DNA of 64,000 nucleotides from Diphasiastrum complanatum (taxonomy: Eukaryota; Streptophyta; Lycopodiopsida; Lycopodiales; Lycopodiaceae), in contig CM055115.1 in assembly GCA_029204225.1 (NCBI GenBank), positions 9,772,099 to 9,836,098 of the forward strand, written 5' to 3'. Every line of letters begins with the position of its first letter. Position 1 is the stretch's first letter. Below are positions 58,501-64,000 of the stretch, piece by piece. The translations under genes and the position numbers were made by a program. Under the pieces are notes generated by a model that saw only the letters and a program-made list of their open reading frames with translations, was not told the DNA's origin and ran no database searches.

Positions 58501-59491
58501 GAGAAGAGAAAAACTCCCTTTTACTAGTCATGTGTGAACTAGCACCCGAGTCAATCCACCAAGGATCTTCTCCTTTGAAGCTTGTTGAAGAAAATATGGA
58601 CATCATGAGAGAGTCCTCATGTGAACTCTCCTCCTCCTCCTCTTTGCTCATGTTGGCTTGGCTTTGATCTTGCTTCCTCTTGAAGCATTCCGAGACATAA
58701 TGCCCCATCTTGCTACAATAGTAGCACTTCACCTTTGATTTGTCCTTCTTGACTTTGGTGGTTGATGGAGATGCCTTTGGGGGTCCTTCTTGATCCTCAA
58801 GCTTTGTAGACTTCTTGAATGTTGATCCTTTGCCTTTGGACTTGCCTTTGCCTTTGGTGAAGAGAGCTTGGTCATATCCACCTTGGATGGAAAGCCTATC
58901 CATCCTCTCTTGCATTTGGCTCCTTCTTGATTCCTCACCCATGAGTGTGCCTTGGAGTTCTTCAAGTATGGGTAGCTTACCCATAATTGCATATCCCTGA
59001 ACCAAATTGTCAAATTCAAAGCCTAGTCCATTCAATATGAGTTGAACAAGCTCTTCATCCTTGATAGGGTCACCTATAAAGGCTAGCTCTTTGTTCAATT
59101 CCTTTACTCTTAGGACAAAAGTATGTGCACTCTCTCCTTTCTTTTGATAGCTTCTATAGATTTGATTCTTCAAAGCTAACATTCTAGTTTGGTTCTTGGA
59201 TTCATAGACCTTTTGTAAAGTCTCCCAAGCATCTTGAGCTGAAGTGCAATCTCCTACCTCTCTTAAGAGTTCATTTGCAACATTCATTTTTATGCAATGT
59301 AGTGCAACATTGCACCTCTTGATGTATTTGGCTTTTTCTTGAGGATGAATAGGTTCACCCTCCTTACCATTTACAATTTCCATCAGATCTTGCATGATCA
59401 TGATAGATTCCATTCTAACTTTCCATATGGAATAGTTAGTTTTGTTGAGCCTTTCATTAGTATCCAAAAGATATGCATTTATAGATGCCAT
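55523..59491 (-). CDS. Gag-pol polyprotein of Copia element C (1322 aa)
   Basis: Complete frame from ATG 59491. Domains: DUF4219/UBN2 gag (1-205), Lys/Ser-rich linker, CCHC knuckle C256-C269, protease D314 in DSGA, GAG-pre-integrase (LWHKRLGHVN) near 440, integrase D511, D573 and E609 (35 apart), RT with YVDD 1002-1005, RNase H D1166, then STEAEY and NDN. RNase H has NDN where A and B have CDN; the catalytic Asp is kept. The LTR sequences of A, B and C share no overall similarity although the proteins align throughout. The frame has stayed open despite the LTR divergence, which suggests either modest age or recent activity. Confidence 0.96.
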   Translation of the reverse strand: MASINAYLLDTNERLNKTNYSIWKVRMESIMIMQDLMEIVNGKEGEPIHPQEKAKYIKRCNVALHCIKMNVANELLREVGDCTSAQDAWETLQKVYESKNQTRMLALKNQIYRSYQKKGESAHTFVLRVKELNKELAFIGDPIKDEELVQLILNGLGFEFDNLVQGYAIMGKLPILEELQGTLMGEESRRSQMQERMDRLSIQGGYDQALFTKGKGKSKGKGSTFKKSTKLEDQEGPPKASPSTTKVKKDKSKVKCYYCSKMGHYVSECFKRKQDQSQANMSKEEEEESSHEDSLMMSIFSSTSFKGEDPWWIDSGASSHMTSKREFFSSLLSYDGPIKSIYTANDEACKIEGVGSIPLCLGSSKKINIEGVLYIPTITKNLLSVGQMVDNGFNVDFASNECFIKKKGKIVAKGTRPGKLYKLDAFVDTNVVMLAEKSKISTFTLWHKRLGHVNSGSMEAMIKEEYALGLPRSIGKEDKVCEACALSKAHKKVFPNSITKSSHPLELIHSDVHIASTKSNGGSSMFLTFIDDYSRYCWVFLLFFKSQVFDTFVKFKLFVEKHHNHSIKILRSDNGGEFISNEFKAFWEEEGIKKETSCPYTPQQNGVAERRNRTLCEYSKALRLDACLPKSFWGESLVCANYLMNRVSCKAIEGKTPYEMLYGKKPNLNHLKVFGCICYVHVPLETRTKEDPSSTRGIMLGYASSRKGYKVYLPSLNKFVVSRDVIFDEHHVHMLEEGSSAPTIKKKMAEEQNLGFEEELMEEQAPNPPITPRISSRAKVEPSRLTYQGKGQQVEGISSTSYALSSFEEPSNVEDALNSKEWYKAMLDEYDALIENETWLLVERPQRNVIGCKWVFKLKLNANGSVNKHKARLVAKGYAQERGIDYEETFAPVAKMVTIRLIIALASHFGWILCQMDVSNAFLNGFLEEDIYMEQPQGFIKHGMENKVCHLQRNIYGLKQASRSWNSRLHCYLISLSFVQSEYDSTLYIKIDDVGIVLLLIYVDDIIISGNSVDGIEKIKIGLSLEFKMVDLGCLHFILGIEVLRGSDFIFISQVNYAQSLLKKFKMEVCKSVDTPMEQDVKVPNEDDERSFMDITLFRQLIGSLMWITITRPDLSFSVCRLSQSMQKPLNIHWKKAKRILRYISGTLDFGILYRGDVINLHAFSDSDFAGDKRDRKSTSAYSTFIGEGVVSWLSKKQETISLSSTEAEYKALTTTTKEVLWIKRLLVELKIMDSEKAPIIYNDNISAQHLASNPIFHARSKHIEICHHFVREMVQAKEIALEHVPRNECVADLLTKPLQKTPFMKFRSSLGVISKAMIEPS

Positions 59492-60289
59492 CTAGTCTCC
59501 TAGTCAAGGACTTGACACAAATGAAGGTTACTTCTATTGATTTGATTGAAGGTCTACCTTATTCCACTTCTTAGGGACCTGAAAAGATCAGTAATAGACT
59601 TCCTATAAAGATCTAAGAATGATCTCTAACAAAATCAAATCATAGAATACTAGAAACAATGCACTTGCTTGATTGAAGTAGACAATACTAGTAGAATTGC
59701 CCCTCTTTCTATAAAGAACATTAAAGCTTCCAAATGATCTGATCAAGAGTGAATTTCAGAAACCTAATATACTTCCAAAATCACTTGTAAAAGATCTAAA
59801 TGGAAATTAATGAGGATGCAACACAATCTACTATCCAATCACAAGCAAAAAATGATCAAAATTGATGAAAAATTGATCTAATTTGGTGCATAAGTCAAGC
59901 AATGGTTGGACTGAACCTAAATCACTTTAGGAGGTGCCTACTACACCTTAGAACAGCCTTGAAGAGTCCCCAAAACTCTGATCTTCCCTCTCCTTGAATG
60001 CTAGAAAGCCTCCTCTATGAAATCACCTCCAAAACTCGCTTAGAAATCAATGCTTGGAGCAAGCAAAACTTGCTATCTTGGTAATGTGAATTGAATTCAA
60101 CTTTGCCTCTGGTTTTAGACACCTAAACACCTGCAAATGAAGTCACACAACACCAATCTCCAATGTATTTGACTCACTTTGAGTTCTAGAATCAATACTA
60201 GATGCTAAGATCCAATCTACACAAGATTTAGATCAAAAATTGTGATCAAATTGAATGAAAACCAAGGATTTAGCTCATTTCAGCCTTTA

Positions 60290-60302
60290 GGCTCTGATAC
60301 CA
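60290..60302 (-). other. Primer binding site of C
   Basis: Minus strand TGGTATCAGAGCC, adjacent to the 5' LTR. Confidence 0.94.
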
Positions 60303-60984
60303 TGTAAAAATTACAGCAAATAAGGACCCTAAAACACTTGAAATGATGAGGGAAACAATAGATTATGATCTCATAAGATTAGCACAAGTTGAACCATCAA
60401 AATCCATCAAAAATCTATGCTTGAACCTCACTAAATGGCCCAAATCCTTGAAGAAGGCTTCACACGTGTGAAAGTACGGCCTCCCACAGTCTGAGTACTG
60501 TACACCAGACCTACATTCAATCCTATAATCATTAGTAATCACAAGTGCTCAAACAATTATGAACATAGAGAGCAATTGCACCATTATGAGAGAAAAATCA
60601 TGAAATTGCTTGATTGATTTTGGTGAGATATCATCACCTATATATACATGATCCATCACGGTTTTGGGCAGGTATGAGTAGCCCTAAACCTATCCCTAAT
60701 GCTAATTTTGGTGGATCTTTCATCCCTACCAAGTTAGGGTTGGAATCTTGGAGATCCCTCAACAATGCAAAAATTACCAAAAATAGCTCCTATTTTTTCT
60801 CCCTTGTATCTAAGCATAATTTGGACTCATTCCAAAGGTTCTAACACTTAGGTCTACTTGAGAACATCCTTATGAATGGAATCCTATGCTATTTGGTACG
60901 TGTGACAAGCCACATCATGACCATCTAACTATTTACAAGTCATATGACCAAAACTAGTCAAGCTAGAATTGTGAATTTTTAACA
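60303..60984 (-). repeat. 5' LTR of element C
   Basis: Contains a TATA-like GTATATATAG at 60638-60647 on the minus strand and TTCACACGTGTGAA at 60459-60472, between the TATA element and the PBS. Confidence 0.96.
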
Positions 60985-61768
60985 CTTAACCCATTCACGT
61001 TCATGCAAGGAACACTCAGAACCACAAGCCACGACAGATATGGAGACAACCAATTCCTGGACCAAATGATCCCGACAGCATACCGCTGGCGCCACAGACC
61101 TAATGGTCCAGACAGCATACCGCTGGCGTCCCAGGATACGACCCTCAGCTATGTGCCAACTTAAAAATTTGGAAGCGGCCTTACAACTGGCACTTTTACC
61201 GACCACGGAAATCCAGAAGGTAATCAGAGTCAGTTTGAGGAAAATCCCACTTTATTGATAAACCTGAGAAGGTTACATTTCAAGTGTGTGACCGACCCTG
61301 GTCTCCGGGGCGCTAGCATGCCAAGGCGAGAGCCATGACAACATTCCAGCAAGGGAGGCTGACTTGGTTGGAGCTCGCCCTGAGTCGCAACCCGCACTCC
61401 CCTATAGTATTGGTGTGATTCGGCACCCCCCCCCCCCTCATACCAAGCACTCTACCCAAGCTGGTAAAACACATTTTTCTCTCTCTAGAATTTTCTCTTT
61501 CTAGAAAGTCATTTTCTCTCTCTAGATTTTATTGATCCCCAGGCTTCCTTTAATCATGCCTAGATCATGTGAGGTGATTGCACATCGATCTGAGCTCTCT
61601 GGACTCCGCTAGAACCGATCAAAGATTTTCAACCATAGGAACTTGCCGCTGTCTGGATTCTGGTCACAGTGGCGCCGGGAGCACCAGGGGCGCTGCTGGG
61701 GCCGGAGACATAGCTGGCGCCAGTGGCGCCAGAAGTAAAGCTTGTAAAGGTAGCTTTACAACAGTAGC

Positions 61769-64000
61769 CCAAGTGGGGACAAGACAATGTGAATGGGTAA
61801 TCTAACGTGGTCACTGTGTCGGATATCGCACTCATTCTGGGCGTGTCCACTCCAAGGCGGTAGTCGCTGAACGCAATCCTCCGGATGGAGGGTCTGTGAT
61901 CATGGGATGCTGTAGAGGGGATGCGTGAGGCGGGCAACCAAGCAGCGATCACCTCTCACTTCCGCCTGTGTAGGGATAACATGCGCATGTGCTTCCGGTT
62001 CAGCCCACTCTTCGTTTCACTCAGACCTCTGTCCACACTTTTGCCTTTGCTCATCCATACGCAAATCATCCATGTTCAGAAGCCTTTGCTCATCCATACA
62101 CAAATAATTCATGTTCACTTTGGATAGCATGTAGGTAGGTAGGGATCTCACTGTTTTAGAGGTCCATATTTCAACTTTGGTTGTGCTAGCCTGGGTTTTA
62201 TTTGATATTATCAATTGCTACACATTTGTTATAGCGTCTTTTACAAGTTCTACTCTAGGCTCTAAAGTTAAAGTACAAAGTTGTAGGGCTCAAAAAACTT
62301 CAGTGACCCACCAAGCTTGGTTATGATTAAGTCCATCCACCCAAACTTTGCCAAAAAAGTGGAGGGCTCAAAGCTCCCTAATAAGAGTGACAATGTAAAC
62401 TCTCATTTCTTCACCAAAGAGACGATCAAAAATTTACTTAAATTAGTAATGATTAAGACAAAAAAATAAGCCTAGAAAATATGTGTCTACAATTTCATAG
62501 TAGAATTTTCTGATCAAAAGCATTGAATTTTAAAATCGACTAGGACCATACATGTTGATTATAATAGCTTTCATGACCAAGGCAACATTGTAAAGTGTTT
62601 TTAAATAGAAATTGTTTCAAGAAAGCTCAAAAAATCGACTAGCTTGTCTCTAAGAAGAGAATAATGTTGGTATGCCTAACGCTTCAGATGATGTTCACTT
62701 ATGCTTTTTGTCATTTAGCTCACAAGTCTAACAAACATATCAAACTAGAATCCCAAAAGGAGGTGCTTTGCCCCTAAAATTCTCATAACAATGGGAAAAA
62801 GTAAAAAAACCTTGTAGGATAAATGGTAGAATGAAGAAACAACGTGTAGAACAACGAATCATAAAATACGGACCAATCATAATTAGGTATAGCAAACTAC
62901 TTGTGAAAAAAATAACACATACCAAGCTCAGCTATTTCAACTTTTTTGGACACAAAAATCGCCCCTCTTCAATCAGACAACTCTTCAAGTCACCTCTTTC
63001 TTACTATGTCATTATTCAATCTTGATAGATTCAAATCTCAATTATGTGAATCACATTTGTTGTACGTGTAAATGATTGTATGGATATTATCTCTTGGTGA
63101 TCATATGGGTTACATGTCACTAGACATGAGTTTTTTAATGGTTGAATTACACTTGATATAGATTGATGATGAGTCAAACTTGAGTGGGCTCACGCTTGAT
63201 GAAATGGAAATCACATAAATGGATATTAGATCAAAGTGATGATGTATATAGAAACTTTATAAAGATAGGAATAAAAAAAAGGTCATTTAAAATATTGGAA
63301 GCACCCTTGTCGTGGATGCTGGAAAGAATAAAAAAAAAGGCATTGGAACTCAAAAGGATTCAACCCAAAAGAAAAAAGGTAAACTAAAATAAACATGTGA
63401 TCAAAATATCTAGCTACTATTGCAGCAAAAATAAAGTTTAATAAAACCTTGTGCAAAAATGTCAGTGAATTTAGCTCATTTGACTATTAAAATTATTATT
63501 TTCCAACATGATTAGGCATTTAAACTGGAAAGGGAAATTCACTTTTTTTTGGCTGCCTATTTTTGTGTATTATGGAAAGAGCTCGGCATATAGATAGGTG
63601 AGGCCTAGGGGGGTCAGGACTAGGATTCACATAAATGGATATTAGATCAAAGTGATGATGTATATAGAAACTTTATAAAGATAGAATAATGATTAAGCGA
63701 TGACATGTTTTCAACATGTTACTTAGAACTAGTTCCAGATGTAGATAAATAAATGACATGGCACAAAAATTTCAACTTTCTCAATTAGACTTGTCCTCCT
63801 AAAAAAATACAAGATTATATTACGTGGAGATTTCAGTCAAACATGCAAGTTTTAGAGATAAACTTTTAGAGAGAGAAGATGAGTTAAGTGAGTCCAATGT
63901 TTTAGCTCGCATTTGGGTCAATGAATAAAACAAACATACTGACGTAGTCTAGTTGACCAACAAATGAGTATGAATGTCTAGTCAATAGGACGATAATCTA
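61769..64000. other. No gene seen; two short duplications
   Basis: AT-rich flank of the D solo LTR. Two 40-bp units of TTTGCTCATCCATAC type lie at about 62042-62120. A 58-bp exact direct repeat (63211-63268 and 63627-63684) encloses 358 bp. ORFs are short and featureless. Confidence 0.55.
63211..63684 (+). repeat. 58-bp exact direct repeats 416 bp apart
   Basis: TCACATAAATGGATATTAGA through TTTATAAAGATAG occurs identically at 63211-63268 and 63627-63684. Exact identity in otherwise decayed DNA suggests a recent duplication or the ends of a small element. Confidence 0.9.

Larger units (their letters stand above)
54827..60984 (-). mobile_element. Intact Ty1/Copia element C nested in D solo LTR
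   Basis: 6158 bp. LTRs 54827-55508 and 60303-60984, 682 bp each; TSD CTTAA (54822-54826 and 60985-60989). PBS at 60290-60302, polypurine tract about 55509-55520. The LTRs differ at five or more positions, for example near 54841/60317, 54982/60458 and 55048/60524, so this is older than A and B. The gag-pol frame is still open. Confidence 0.97.
54382..61763 (-). repeat. Solo LTR of family D, split by element C
   Basis: Two parts, 54382-54826 and 60985-61763, make one 1219-bp D LTR on the minus strand (TGTTGTAAAG...GCGCTACA). GTAGC flanks it at 54377-54381 and 61764-61768, a 5-bp target duplication with no internal sequence or second LTR. It is therefore a solo LTR left by recombination between the LTRs of a full element. 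C inserted later, at CTTAA. Confidence 0.9.

Noticed and set aside
61425-61440. C13 run as a G-quadruplex or telomere-like feature
   Set aside because: A single homopolymer in the D LTR that varies between copies, with no repeated G-tracts around it.

Overview
This is nuclear DNA from a land plant with a repeat-rich genome. Almost everything recognisable is LTR retrotransposon, mostly Ty1/Copia, primed by initiator-Met tRNA (PBS TGGTATCAGAGC). A captured fragment resembles plant ISWI remodelers (CHR11/CHR17). There are no bacterial gene arrangements and I found no intact single-copy host gene. I cannot name the species. Family letters A-L are my own labels.

Layout. 1-5351: Copia A2 (minus), cut by the left edge and inserted into an older Copia, G (5352-7395). 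7894-9015: decayed coiled-coil pseudogene with a 153-bp in-frame duplication. 9016-10849: decayed Copia H (minus). 10850-13770: two abutting D LTRs, a PBS and a 111/119-bp alternating tandem array. 13771-15023: non-coding, with a 177-bp duplication. 15024-20538: decayed Copia E, its 3' LTR and a second E fragment. 20760-22040: Copia I fragment, then the L LTR and PBS. 22041-22490: antisense ISWI-like fragment. 23400-24862: two inverted MITE-like repeats flanking an acidic ORF, with another unknown ORF to 25611. 25640-31199: AT-rich relics, a 96-bp hairpin and a Copia J fragment. 31200-34311: chimera of A 5' end and F 3' end. 35334-37716: Gypsy-type gag remnant and minisatellites. 38405-50583: Copia A (plus), with Copia B (38486-44346, minus) nested in its 5' LTR. 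50589-54376: old LTR debris. 54382-61763: D solo LTR containing Copia C (54827-60984, minus). 61769-64000: no genes; two short duplications.

The three intact Copia elements can be defined to the base. B has two 653-bp LTRs with no difference I can see, TSD GATTT. A has 862-bp LTRs with one difference seen, TSD CACAC. C has 682-bp LTRs with at least five differences, TSD CTTAA. Each has one open gag-pol frame of 1316-1326 codons with CCHC knuckle, protease DSGA, integrase D,D35E, RT YVDD and RNase H residues. They should encode virus-like particle protein, protease, integrase and RT/RNase H, the full set for copy-and-paste transposition.

Best leads: the 14-bp palindrome TTCACACGTGTGAA shared by LTRs of otherwise different Copia families; the rearranged ISWI fragment beside a retroelement PBS; the MITE-flanked acidic ORF; the D array; and A2, whose frame is broken almost only by 1-2 nt indels, a pattern that looks more like assembly error than decay.
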